Notes under the pieces: generated by a model
What the model saw: only the letters and a program-made list of their open reading frames with translations
What the model was told of the DNA's origin: nothing
The model's database searches: none
Made by a program: the position numbers and the translations under genes
Shown here: positions 1 to 6,420 of the stretch, one piece after another
Layout of the letters: each line of letters opens with the position of its first letter
Position numbering within the stretch: position 1 is the first letter of the stretch
DNA from: Oscillibacter sp.
GTDB taxonomy: Bacteria > Bacillota > Clostridia > Oscillospirales > Oscillospiraceae
Length of the DNA stretch: 15,162 nt
Assembly: GCA_020025475.1 (NCBI GenBank)
Contig: JAHHSA010000038.1
Location: 1-15,162 of the forward strand
Direction of reading: 5' to 3'

Positions 1-237
1 GGCATTCAGCGGCTCCTGGCTGTTCCACAGCAGAGACCTCAGATAGACCGGAGCAGTTCCCTCGCCTACCTGGAACATCTCTGTCACTGTGGAACTCTCG
101 TCCATCGGCACTACAGAACCACCGTAGGAAAATCCGGAGAGTTCAAAGGTGCAGACCCCAGCACCAATACCTGCCAGCAGCAATCCTCCACAGAGAACGC
201 CCAGTAAGACCATCCGAATCCTTCGTTTGTTATTCAT
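1..237 (-). CDS. DUF4097-like membrane-anchored protein, 3' end outside the window
   Basis: Only the first 79 codons are present; the gene continues beyond base 1. The protein begins MNNKRRIRMV, has one hydrophobic segment at about residues 8-29 (an N-terminal anchor or uncleaved signal), and then a polar region expected outside the cell. The ATG lies inside the end of the upstream HAAS gene (8-base overlap) and is preceded by GGAG about nine bases upstream, so the two are probably translationally coupled. The family call rests mainly on context: a PadR regulator, a HAAS-domain membrane protein and a DUF4097 beta-helical protein form a recurrent Firmicutes operon. The diagnostic repeat region is not in the window, so another secreted or anchored protein is possible. 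Function unknown; an envelope-stress role is inference. Confidence 0.6.
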   Translation of the reverse strand, partial: MNNKRRIRMVLLGVLCGGLLLAGIGAGVCTFELSGFSYGGSVVPMDESSTVTEMFQVGEGTAPVYLRSLLWNSQEPLNA

Positions 238-1090
238 CGTTGCTCTCTCCTCTCTCCTCCATGGTCTCCGCAGCGGTCCACAGGATTTTCTGCTTCGCAG
301 CCGTTTCCATCATGTTCTCCCCTTCCACAGGGGCGGAAGCCGTTCTCCACCGCCAGATCCAAGTCCAGCACAGCCCCAGCAGTGCGCCGCATAACAGCAG
401 ACCACCCAGCAGCACCATGGTCATTCCTGTCACAGGGTAACCCTGCAGCAGCAGTACCAGCAGCAGACCCAGACACAGCACATCTGCAAAGGCCAGCAAA
501 AATACCGGCAGAGCCAGAATCATCAGGCAGCCGTTCCAGCACAGTCTGGCCAACATCTTCATTGCTTTCTTCACTCCTCGCCAAATTCGTCTCAACTCCC
601 GCTTTGCTTTGGGCATTCGTGGCGGTCTCTCTCCCTGTGCCACCACTGTCTCGCGCCCAGGCTGCCGATGAAACAATCCGCGCACCCAGCTGCCAAAGCG
701 CTTGCATCCACGGCCAATGCAGCAGCAAAACTGGGCTACAGCATTGCAGAACTTCTTCCAGCCATCTGCCGCCGTAAACGACTTCCAGCCTCTGACCAGC
801 CCGCTGCCAGCCGCCTTGGCCGCCGTCTGTACCGTCTCTGTTTTCTTCGGTTTGATTGCCGTTTCTGCCGCTTTGACCCGCACAGGGTCGATATGGTATG
901 CCTCCAAAATCTCCGCGGCCAGCTCATCCACCGGGCCAAAATCCCGAATGGCTTCTTCTTCAGTCAGCCCATCTTTCATCAGCATCTCAATGTGTTGGGC
1001 GTACTCGGCCAGAATATCCTGCTGCTCTGCCTGCTCCAGCACAGAAATGCGCTCCTGCAGTGCCTTTAAAAATTGTTCCTGATTTATCAT
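230..1090 (-). CDS. HAAS-domain (DUF1700-like) membrane protein
   Basis: Predicted 286-aa protein. Residues 1-65 form a HAAS/DUF1700-type helical module: MINQEQFLKAL, a helix rich in Q/E, then the typical 'GLTEEEAIRDFGPVDELAAEI' type of pattern at 41-61. Residues 70-180 are a basic linker with a cysteine cluster (FCCCIGRGC, 121-129). Two membrane helices follow at about 188-215 and 221-248, then a short polar tail. ATG 1090 was chosen because AAGGAGC sits seven bases upstream and the ATG shares an ATGA overlap with the PadR stop codon. An upstream in-frame ATG at 1141 lies inside the padR gene and has no such support. In this family the protein is usually cotranscribed with PadR and thought to relay or modulate its activity at the membrane; that role is inferred here. 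Confidence 0.85.
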   Translation of the reverse strand: MINQEQFLKALQERISVLEQAEQQDILAEYAQHIEMLMKDGLTEEEAIRDFGPVDELAAEILEAYHIDPVRVKAAETAIKPKKTETVQTAAKAAGSGLVRGWKSFTAADGWKKFCNAVAQFCCCIGRGCKRFGSWVRGLFHRQPGRETVVAQGERPPRMPKAKRELRRIWRGVKKAMKMLARLCWNGCLMILALPVFLLAFADVLCLGLLLVLLLQGYPVTGMTMVLLGGLLLCGALLGLCWTWIWRWRTASAPVEGENMMETAAKQKILWTAAETMEERGESNDE

Positions 1091-1404
1091 GATTTTTGCT
1101 CCTTCAAAAACCGGTTCACCTGCTCCTGAAACACATTCCAATCCGTCTCCAATTCATCCCGGTGGAGGATGCCGGCGGCGGTGATATGATAATACTTTCT
1201 GGGCGGTCCCTCACTGGACTCCCGCAGATAAGTCTCGAAATAGTGCTCATTGGTCAGTCGCTTCAAAAGCGGATAGATCGTTCCCTCGTTCAGGTCAATG
1301 ACCTTGGAGACCTCGGCCACCAGCTCATAGCCGTACATATCCCGCTTTCCCATGGCTTCTAACACAATCAGCTCCAGGACTCCCTTTTTAAACTGGGCGT
1401 TCAT
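1087..1404 (-). CDS. PadR-family transcriptional regulator (HAAS operon)
   Basis: 105-aa protein of normal length for a short PadR. The N-terminal winged helix shows the family pattern: 'KKGVLELIVLEAM' (helix 1), 'MYGYELVAEVSK', then 'LNEGTIYPLLKRLTNEHYF' (recognition helix and wing) and 'GPPRKYYHITAAG'. The C-terminal helix (about 78-105) serves for dimerisation in this family. It probably represses its own promoter in response to a small molecule or envelope stress; the ligand cannot be seen. Start ATG 1404 has AAGGAGG about seven bases upstream. It is the first gene of the three-gene minus-strand operon and overlaps the next gene by four bases. Confidence 0.92.
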   Translation of the reverse strand: MNAQFKKGVLELIVLEAMGKRDMYGYELVAEVSKVIDLNEGTIYPLLKRLTNEHYFETYLRESSEGPPRKYYHITAAGILHRDELETDWNVFQEQVNRFLKEQKS

Positions 1405-1427
1405 CTCATCCCTCCTTGCAGAATTAT

Positions 1428-1454
1428 ATTATATCAGCTACCTTGTATTGTCAA
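1428..1454 (-). promoter_or_regulatory. Promoter of the PadR/HAAS operon
   Basis: On the minus strand a perfect TTGACA (1454-1449) is followed after 15 bases by a perfect TATAAT (1433-1428) carrying an extended TG element; a second TATAAT lies five bases further on (20-base spacer). The start codon is 24 bases downstream. The -35 and -10 are both consensus, so this should be a strong sigma-A-type promoter unless repressed. Confidence 0.75.
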
Positions 1455-1483
1455 GTACTGAATTTTTTAGAATAGCATGGTGC

Positions 1484-1510
1484 AAAAACGGCGGGACAAG
1501 AGTCCCGCCG
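1484..1510 (-). terminator. Intrinsic terminator of the PadR/DUF2812 operon
   Basis: Minus-strand hairpin CGGCGGGAC-TCTT-GTCCCGCCG, a perfect 9-bp stem with a 4-base loop, followed by TTTTT (1488-1484). It begins 11 bases after the stop codon of the DUF2812 gene and separates this operon from the PadR/HAAS promoter. Confidence 0.9.
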
Positions 1511-1520
1511 CCTGTACCAT

Positions 1521-2897
1521 TCAGGGTTTCAGTCTTTCCGCGATGAGCTGCCGCTGCTGGGCAGTAGGAGCATCTACCAGATCCAGCTCTACAATGCGAT
1601 TTCCGTAGCAAAGCACATATTTCTCCAGCATACTGTCATCCCACCGGAGCTGCCAGGCTGCTTCCGCACCCCAGTCAGCAGCATTGATCGGTTCATAGTG
1701 ATTCACCAGCAGCACTTCTCCGTGCTGCACCTCGTCCTGCTGGCTCTGCAAAATGCTATTCCGGCAGAGGTCATAGAGTGCCGGCAGCTTCACGTCCGTC
1801 ATGGTGTAGCGCAGTTCAAAGAGATCCTTCTGCTCACTCAGCGGCCACTGCAGGTAGTCATAGGAGGATACCAGAAAGGTGCCTCTGCCTCGCTTTTCCA
1901 GAGACCAGTCTGTCTCCGGCAGCACCTCAAAATCCTCCAACCGCAGAGGCAGGTCATCCTGGTACACGTCCCACTCTCTGCCATATTTTTGATAGGTGCC
2001 CACCGGCTTGCTCGCCTCCAACACATGGAAGTGAATGACTGCGAAAGCCATTATGCCAATGGCCAGAAGTGTGCATGCAACAGCGGCGCCGAGAGTAACT
2101 GCCAAGTTTGCCCGTTTGGAGTACCCTCTCTTGCGGCAAAAATCCATGAGCCTGCTCACCAGTACATGGGTCAGCAGCACAGGTATCAGCGCAATGACCA
2201 GCAGTCCTATCCGTCCTGCAAATCCCAACAGCGTCAGCCCCAGCACCAGCACGCTGGCGGTCGAGAGAATCCAGCTGACGGCCCGAAAATTCCAGACTTC
2301 CAGATAGACGCCCCGTTCCGCAGCGGCCACCGCCTTCCGATACCAAAGCCGCCAGCCCACCAGATCAATGAGGGCGGAGAGGATCATCAGCAGTCCATCG
2401 GGCAAAAGCCACAGCATGAAGCCCTGGCTGAGAACCATCACCGGGTCCCGGCACAGCTGCCAGAGAATCAGTGCCTCCATCAGCACACCGTCTGCCAGAT
2501 GCAGCCATGCGCCCTGGATGCCGCCCTTCGCCATCGCACGGTGTACCGCCTCCACCTGGGTGGCAGGGTCCGTCTCCATAGGGGCCGGATCAGATTCCTC
2601 ACTGTAATAAATCTGCATCTGCCCCCAGCTGGCAACCAGCGTCCAGCCATCCGCTGTGCCCAACTCCTCCAGCAGTTCCTGACTTCGGGTGGGGCCAGGA
2701 TTGAACTCTGAGGCATCCGACACATAGAGCACTGATACATGGCGGTGCTTTGGCTCTGCCTGCCGATATTTCCAGTAGAAAGCGCCTGGTTTCTCCAAAA
2801 CCCAGCCCTGTTCCGACATCCGCTCCAAAGTCTGCACGATTTTCGCCCGGTCATAGAAGGCAAACACGGCAGGCTTTCTGCACGATTCTCTCATCAT
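1521..2897 (-). CDS. DUF2812-domain membrane protein
   Basis: About 458 aa. The first ~115 residues match the DUF2812 pattern: a helix with 'LERMSEQGWVLEK', aromatic strands 'GAFYWKYRQ' and 'VSVLYV', then 'TADGWTLVASWGQMQIYY'. Hydrophobic segments follow at about 153-183, 205-225, 229-249 and 264-289, then a soluble C-terminal part of ~160 residues with no recognised domain. Genes of this type are usually paired with a PadR regulator, as here, and probably act with it; the biochemical role is unknown. The start is uncertain. An ATG at 2909 shares an ATGA overlap with padR but has its purine tract only two bases away, whereas AGGAG lies four to seven bases before ATGs at 2897 and 2894, which I prefer. 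Confidence 0.82.
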   Translation of the reverse strand: MMRESCRKPAVFAFYDRAKIVQTLERMSEQGWVLEKPGAFYWKYRQAEPKHRHVSVLYVSDASEFNPGPTRSQELLEELGTADGWTLVASWGQMQIYYSEESDPAPMETDPATQVEAVHRAMAKGGIQGAWLHLADGVLMEALILWQLCRDPVMVLSQGFMLWLLPDGLLMILSALIDLVGWRLWYRKAVAAAERGVYLEVWNFRAVSWILSTASVLVLGLTLLGFAGRIGLLVIALIPVLLTHVLVSRLMDFCRKRGYSKRANLAVTLGAAVACTLLAIGIMAFAVIHFHVLEASKPVGTYQKYGREWDVYQDDLPLRLEDFEVLPETDWSLEKRGRGTFLVSSYDYLQWPLSEQKDLFELRYTMTDVKLPALYDLCRNSILQSQQDEVQHGEVLLVNHYEPINAADWGAEAAWQLRWDDSMLEKYVLCYGNRIVELDLVDAPTAQQRQLIAERLKP

Positions 2898-2905
2898 AGC
2901 ACTCC

Positions 2906-3220
2906 TCATCTCTCCCCGGTCAGCCGCCGGTAATCCTCTGCCTGGGCGTGAAGCCGGTCATACTCCCGCCGCAGCATCTCCTGCCCTTTTTCCGTAATGA
3001 GATAACTGCGCTTCCGCCCTTCCACCTTGGTCTCCCGAATCATATCCTCTTCCAGAAACTGCTCCAACAGGTTGTAGAGCGTTCCAGACCCCACAGTGAC
3101 CCGTTGGTCCGTCACCTCCGGGACCCAGGCCAAAATATCAATGCCGCAGCGCTCCTCTCTGAGACAGAGCAGCACATAAAACATTTGCTCCGTCAGTGTT
3201 TTAAACTTCTCTCTCGCCAC
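2906..3220 (-). CDS. PadR-family transcriptional regulator (DUF2812 operon)
   Basis: Compact PadR winged-helix protein: 'KFKTLTEQMFYVLLCL' (helix 1), 'CGIDILAWV', then 'TVGSGTLYNLLEQFLEEDMI' (recognition helix) and a basic wing 'EGRKRSYLIT', ending in a dimerisation helix (LRREYDRLHAQAEDY). I place the start at GTG 3220 (104 codons), preceded by GGAG nine bases upstream. An ATG at 3235 in the same frame would add five residues but lies only one base from an operator-like palindrome and has no Shine-Dalgarno sequence. Family members commonly begin shortly before the R-E-K-F-K-T-L-T-E-Q block. The gene is followed, with overlap or a few bases, by the DUF2812 gene, and the tandem palindromes in its promoter suggest autoregulation. 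Confidence 0.9.
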   Translation of the reverse strand: MAREKFKTLTEQMFYVLLCLREERCGIDILAWVPEVTDQRVTVGSGTLYNLLEQFLEEDMIRETKVEGRKRSYLITEKGQEMLRREYDRLHAQAEDYRRLTGER

Positions 3221-3236
3221 GAGCTCACTCTCCATT

Positions 3237-3289
3237 CTCGATTATCGAGTTTATGGTTTTAGTTTATTCTCGATAATCGAGTTTGTCAA
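3237..3289 (-). promoter_or_regulatory. PadR/DUF2812 promoter with two operator palindromes
   Basis: On the minus strand TTGACA (3289-3284) is followed after 17 bases by TAAACT (3266-3261, four of six consensus). The spacer is almost filled by the palindrome CTCGATTATCGAG (3281-3269). A second copy, CTCGATAATCGAG (3249-3237), lies just downstream of the expected transcription start and immediately before the coding region. The two centres are 32 bp apart, about three helical turns. Binding of the adjacent PadR protein to both sites would block RNA polymerase; this is inference from position and symmetry. Confidence 0.75.
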
Positions 3290-3324
3290 GATTTTTTTGC
3301 CACCGCCGAAAACAGAACCCCCCT

Positions 3325-3354
3325 TTGAAGTTTGGGAAAATCCTGTGATATAAT
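3325..3354 (+). promoter_or_regulatory. Promoter of the Crp/Fnr-family gene
   Basis: TTGAAG (3325-3330), an 18-base spacer, and a perfect TATAAT (3349-3354) with an extended TG element. The start codon is 39 bases downstream of the -10. It is divergent from the PadR promoter ending at 3289, with about 35 bp between the two -35 regions. Confidence 0.75.
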
Positions 3355-3392
3355 GTTAAAAAACAATCTATCCAATGAAAGAGGTGATCCCG

Positions 3393-4085
3393 ATGCAGCT
3401 TTTGACAGACGAAGAGCAAAGCAGCCTGTCCCGCTGCACGCTGTTTCGAGGTCTGAATGCCGCGGAACTGCTTCCCCGGCTGAACGGCACAATCACAGAC
3501 TGTCCCGCCGGACAGTTCTGGACCAACGAGGGCGATGTCATTGACCGTGTAGCCGTTCTGCTCACCGGCACCCTTCACGCCGCCTGTTTTGAGCGCAACG
3601 GGCGGGAATTTCTCTATCAGCAGATTCTACCTTCCTACCTGGTAGGGGGTGAAATTGTCTGTACTCCCAAAAAGACCTGTCCTTATGGAATCTATGCAGC
3701 TTCTGACAGCCGTATCTGGTCCTTTCCCTGGTCTTATCTGACGGAGGACGCCCCCCTTCCCACGGCACTCCAGCTGCATCTGCTGCAAAATCTGCTCAGC
3801 TTTGTGGCCAACCAGAACATCCGGAAATATTACAAAATCGATGCACTTTCCGTGAAAAGTGCCAGAGAGCGTATTCTCAAATACCTGACTGCCCAGGCCA
3901 AGCGCACCGGTACCAACGACCTCATCCTGCATATGGACCGGGAAGACATGGCCAACTACCTCTGCCTCAACCGCAGCGTTCTCTCCCATGAGTTGAAACA
4001 GATGGAGGCAGACGGACTCATCCGGTTCCATAAAAACCATTTTGTCTTGCTGGAAAAAAGTTGTTTACCTAACTTACAGGCCTGA
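3393..4085 (+). CDS. Crp/Fnr-family transcriptional regulator
   Basis: 230-aa protein. The N-terminal half is a cyclic-nucleotide-binding-like beta roll: 'LSRCTLFRGLNAAELLPRL' at 12-30, 'VAVLLTGTLHAACFERNGRE' at 53-72, and 'LVGGEIVC' at 83-90. A long dimerisation helix follows (about 124-150), then the DNA-binding domain with 'SARERILKYLTAQAK' and a helix-turn-helix at 182-213 (MDREDMANYLCLNRSVLSHELKQMEADG, given here as the span rather than a motif). The four-cysteine pattern of oxygen-sensing FNR is absent and cAMP-contact residues are not evident, so the effector is unknown. ATG 3393 is preferred over 3375 because AGAGGTG lies six bases upstream of it. The gene appears monocistronic. Confidence 0.9.
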   Translation: MQLLTDEEQSSLSRCTLFRGLNAAELLPRLNGTITDCPAGQFWTNEGDVIDRVAVLLTGTLHAACFERNGREFLYQQILPSYLVGGEIVCTPKKTCPYGIYAASDSRIWSFPWSYLTEDAPLPTALQLHLLQNLLSFVANQNIRKYYKIDALSVKSARERILKYLTAQAKRTGTNDLILHMDREDMANYLCLNRSVLSHELKQMEADGLIRFHKNHFVLLEKSCLPNLQA

Positions 4086-4117
4086 AGGTCTCCAACATAA
4101 AATACGTGTAATTTACA
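4074..4117 (+). promoter_or_regulatory. Putative promoter with TGTAATTTACA palindrome
   Basis: TTACAG (4074-4079) and TAAAAT (4098-4103) are separated by 18 bases, giving a moderate sigma-A-type match that overlaps the end of the regulator gene. The perfect 11-bp palindrome TGTAATTTACA (4107-4117) covers the expected transcription start, a position suited to repression. Control by the adjacent Crp/Fnr protein is a guess from proximity. Confidence 0.45.
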
Positions 4118-4131
4118 ACGGAGGGTCACTG

Positions 4132-4206
4132 ATGATTGCAAAGTGGATGAATGTATGTTTGACAGGCCTGCTGACCCTGCCGGCAGGCCGCACAGGACCC
4201 TTGTGA
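4132..4206 (+). CDS. Possible 24-aa small protein or leader peptide
   Basis: ATG 4132 is preceded by CGGAGGG with eight bases between GGAGG and the start, an excellent ribosome binding site. The frame reads MIAKWMNVCLTGLLTLPAGR and ends TGPL before TGA at 4204-4206. The middle is hydrophobic, so the peptide could associate with the membrane. I do not recognise the family. It lies within a short unit having its own candidate promoter and terminator. A different frame downstream (4205-4285) has coding-like third-position bias, so a frameshifted or longer small gene is possible. It could also simply be the translated part of a regulatory RNA. Confidence 0.35.
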   Translation: MIAKWMNVCLTGLLTLPAGRTGPL

Positions 4207-4285
4207 CGTCACCTGCCGCAGCGGAAGCCGTGGCGGCGTGGTGGGCTGGGCCGTCCTGGCGCTCCGCAAAGAAATCTTACACATC

Positions 4286-4323
4286 AAAACCGCTGTGAGA
4301 CACCGCCTCACAGCGGTTTTCTC
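4286..4323 (+). terminator. Intrinsic terminator of the small unit
   Basis: Perfect 14-bp stem AAAACCGCTGTGAG (4286-4299) pairing with CTCACAGCGGTTTT (4307-4320), 7-base loop, with the T run forming the end of the stem. The A run on the other arm means it could also work on the minus strand. It separates the small unit from the next promoter at 4337. Confidence 0.85.
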
Positions 4324-4336
4324 CGCCCAGGTTCCC

Positions 4337-4365
4337 TTGCGAGGCAATAAGAAACGTGCTAAAAT
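4337..4365 (+). promoter_or_regulatory. Promoter of the DUF4317 operon
   Basis: TTGCGA (4337-4342), a 17-base spacer, and TAAAAT (4360-4365) with an extended TGC element directly before the -10. It lies 14 bases after the preceding terminator and 42 bases before the chosen start codon. Confidence 0.65.
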
Positions 4366-4406
4366 ATGAATTTATCCGTACAATCACAGATGGAAAGGAA
4401 TTTCCC

Positions 4407-5546
4407 ATGAATCAAAAAGAACTGAATGAAATTCGGCGGCGTTTTCGCCTGGATAAGAGCAGTATCAACCGCATTTTTGGCTGTTATGTCAACAGCAATC
4501 GGGACATCATCTCCTATGTGGATACCTCCCTGGCCCTCCTGCAGCAGGATGAGCAGGAGATGTATCTGACGCTTCTGAAAAAATCTCTCTCCGGCTCTCT
4601 GGGCAAAAATCTCATCGACATTGTTTTTTCCACCCAGCAGGTGGCAGACAGTGACGAGCATCGTCTGCTCCAGACCCTGCGAGCCACTGCTCTCCAGGAT
4701 AACAATGCCCGGGAGAGTCTCTACCGCCGGATCATTGACTCCATCGATATGGGCGAGAGCAACTATCTCATCCTGCTGGCCGCCGATGCCTATGACGTTC
4801 CACACCGCGGCAGCGATGATATCATGCAGGCCGACGCATCCGATCAGGTGTTCAAATACTTTGTGTGCAGCATCTGCCCGGTGAAGGCCCCCACAATGGC
4901 GCTGAAATTCGTCCATGAGGACAACGAATTCCACGGCTGCTCCACCGGTAACATCGTCTCCAACCCTGAGCTGGGCTTCATGTACCCCACCTTTGACGAC
5001 CGCGCCGCCAACATCTACAACTCCCTTTTCTACAGCAAGAACGCCGGTGAGATTCATCAGGAGGTGATTGACGCCGTATTCCATGTGGAGTCTCCCATGT
5101 CTGCCGTCCAGCAGAAGAATGTGTTCGACTGCGCCCTCACCGAATCTCTGGAACAGGAGTGCAGCTACGACGTGATCCAGTCCGTCCATGAGCAGATCCG
5201 GGGCCGCATTGCCGACCACAAAGAAAGCCATGATCCCGAACCGCTGGAACTCACGGTAAAGGACGTGGGCAGCATTCTCTCAAACAGTGGCGTCTCACCG
5301 GAGAAGGTGGAGGCTTTTGAGGAGACCTGCCGGGAACAGTACGGTAATGACACCGCGCTGAATCCAAACAACATCATTGAAAGCCGTAAATTTGAAATCT
5401 CCACACCGGAGATCAAGATCTCTGTGACCCCGGAAAACAGCTACTTAATTGAAACACGAGTGCTGGATGGCCAGAAGTATCTGCTGATCCCCGCCAACGA
5501 GGGTGTGGAGATCAACGGCATCCAGGTTACCATCCCCAAAGAGTAA
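4407..5546 (+). CDS. DUF4317 family protein
   Basis: 379 aa. The start matches the conserved beginning of DUF4317 proteins: MNQKELNEIRRRF, then 'SSINRIFGCYVNSNRDIISY' with the family's G-C-Y-V motif. Later conserved-looking blocks are 'YFVCSICPVKAP' in the middle and a C-terminal part with beta-rich 'KISVTPENSYLIETRVLDGQ'. The protein is predicted cytoplasmic, with no signal or membrane segment. DUF4317 is common in Clostridia and has no established function. ATG 4407 was chosen over 4356 because AAAGGA precedes it by a suitable distance and the residues from 4407 fit the family's N-terminus. It is the first gene of a probable operon with the phosphatase (45-base gap) and the membrane protein. 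Confidence 0.88.
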   Translation: MNQKELNEIRRRFRLDKSSINRIFGCYVNSNRDIISYVDTSLALLQQDEQEMYLTLLKKSLSGSLGKNLIDIVFSTQQVADSDEHRLLQTLRATALQDNNARESLYRRIIDSIDMGESNYLILLAADAYDVPHRGSDDIMQADASDQVFKYFVCSICPVKAPTMALKFVHEDNEFHGCSTGNIVSNPELGFMYPTFDDRAANIYNSLFYSKNAGEIHQEVIDAVFHVESPMSAVQQKNVFDCALTESLEQECSYDVIQSVHEQIRGRIADHKESHDPEPLELTVKDVGSILSNSGVSPEKVEAFEETCREQYGNDTALNPNNIIESRKFEISTPEIKISVTPENSYLIETRVLDGQKYLLIPANEGVEINGIQVTIPKE

Positions 5547-5591
5547 TCATCTGCGTCTTTGATGCAGATGAGCAGAAAGGAACCACGCGCC

Positions 5592-6365
5592 ATGAGAGAA
5601 GCTCTGGAAGAAATTCTGCGAGAAGCAGGAGAAAAAATTCTGGCTGCCAGCCACATCAAGGAGACCGTCACCGCCAAGGAAGGGCCAGCCAACTTTGTCA
5701 CCAGCTATGACGTAGCCATCCAGACACTGCTGCGACGCCGTTTGTTAGAACTGCGTCCTCAGGCCCACTTTTTGGGTGAGGAAGAGGACTCCCGGGACGA
5801 TTTGCTCCACGATGAGTCTTTCATTGTGGACCCCATTGACGGCACCACCAATTTCATCAAGGGCTGGAACGCCTCTGCCATCTCTGTGGCCATGCTGCAA
5901 GACGGCGTGGTGGTCGTAGCTGCTACGTTTGATCCCTACCGTCAGGAGTTCTTCTATGCTGAAAAGGGCAAAGGTACCACTTGCAACGGTATTCCCGTCC
6001 ATGTCTCCCAGGAGGCCCTTTCCCAGAGCCTGGTGTGTTTCGGCTCCGCTCCCTACTACCCAGAGGTCCGGGAGAAGACTTTCCGCCTGGGAATGGCCCT
6101 GATGGAGTACGCCGTGGACATCCGCCGCTGCGGCTCCGCTGTCATCGATCTGTGTGAAATTGCCCGGGGGGCTGCCGGCTTGTTCTTTGAGTGGAAGCTG
6201 AGTCCCTGGGACTATGCCGCCTGTTCCCTGTTGATCACAGAGGCCGGCGGGGTGATCACCCAGATGGATGGCTCTCCCCTGGTCTTTGACCGGCCTTGCA
6301 GTGTATTAGCCGGCACTGTGCAGGCCTGCGCCGACTTCTTTGCCAAGGGCTTGGACAACCTCTAA
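5592..6365 (+). CDS. Inositol monophosphatase family phosphatase
   Basis: 257 aa, normal for the family. Metal-dependent phosphatase motifs are complete: GEE at 62-64, 'DPIDGTTNF' at 80-88 (metal-binding aspartates 80 and 83), and 'WDYAACSLLITEAGG' at 206-220 with Asp207 as the third metal ligand. Family members hydrolyse inositol-1-phosphate, fructose-1,6-bisphosphate, 3'-phosphoadenosine 5'-phosphate or related monophosphates; the substrate cannot be told from these motifs. ATG 5592 was chosen because AAAGGA lies ten bases upstream. An ATG at 5559 has no ribosome binding site and would sit inside a small hairpin (CATCTGC/GCAGATG, 5548-5570). No terminator separates it from its neighbours, so cotranscription with the DUF4317 gene is likely. 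Confidence 0.92.
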   Translation: MREALEEILREAGEKILAASHIKETVTAKEGPANFVTSYDVAIQTLLRRRLLELRPQAHFLGEEEDSRDDLLHDESFIVDPIDGTTNFIKGWNASAISVAMLQDGVVVVAATFDPYRQEFFYAEKGKGTTCNGIPVHVSQEALSQSLVCFGSAPYYPEVREKTFRLGMALMEYAVDIRRCGSAVIDLCEIARGAAGLFFEWKLSPWDYAACSLLITEAGGVITQMDGSPLVFDRPCSVLAGTVQACADFFAKGLDNL

Positions 6366-6420
6366 GCGGCTGTGTTCAACCCGCCAGCCTGTGATCACCT
6401 CTGCCAGAAAGGAATTGACT

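Noticed and set aside
230..728. Second minus-strand frame of 164 codons ending at 234
   Set aside because: It overlaps the HAAS gene out of frame and lacks a ribosome binding site and family pattern.
1440..1458. PadR operator CTTG-N6-CAAG over the -35 of the first PadR operon
   Set aside because: The arms are only four bases long and the surrounding bases do not extend the symmetry, so chance is likely.
1698..2711. Open frame of 337 codons on the plus strand
   Set aside because: It is the shadow of the DUF2812 gene; its product is rich in His, Gln and Pro with no recognisable fold.
4132..4285. tRNA-Sec or other known structured RNA in the small unit
   Set aside because: I looked for a long acceptor stem and T-loop and found none; no known RNA family was recognised.
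4359..5231. Long open frame (290 codons) on the minus strand
   Set aside because: It is antisense to the DUF4317 gene, which has family motifs, a promoter and a ribosome binding site; the antisense product shows no domain.
5548..5570. Hairpin CATCTGC/GCAGATG as a terminator between the DUF4317 and phosphatase genes
   Set aside because: The stem is seven pairs, without a T run; at most a processing site.
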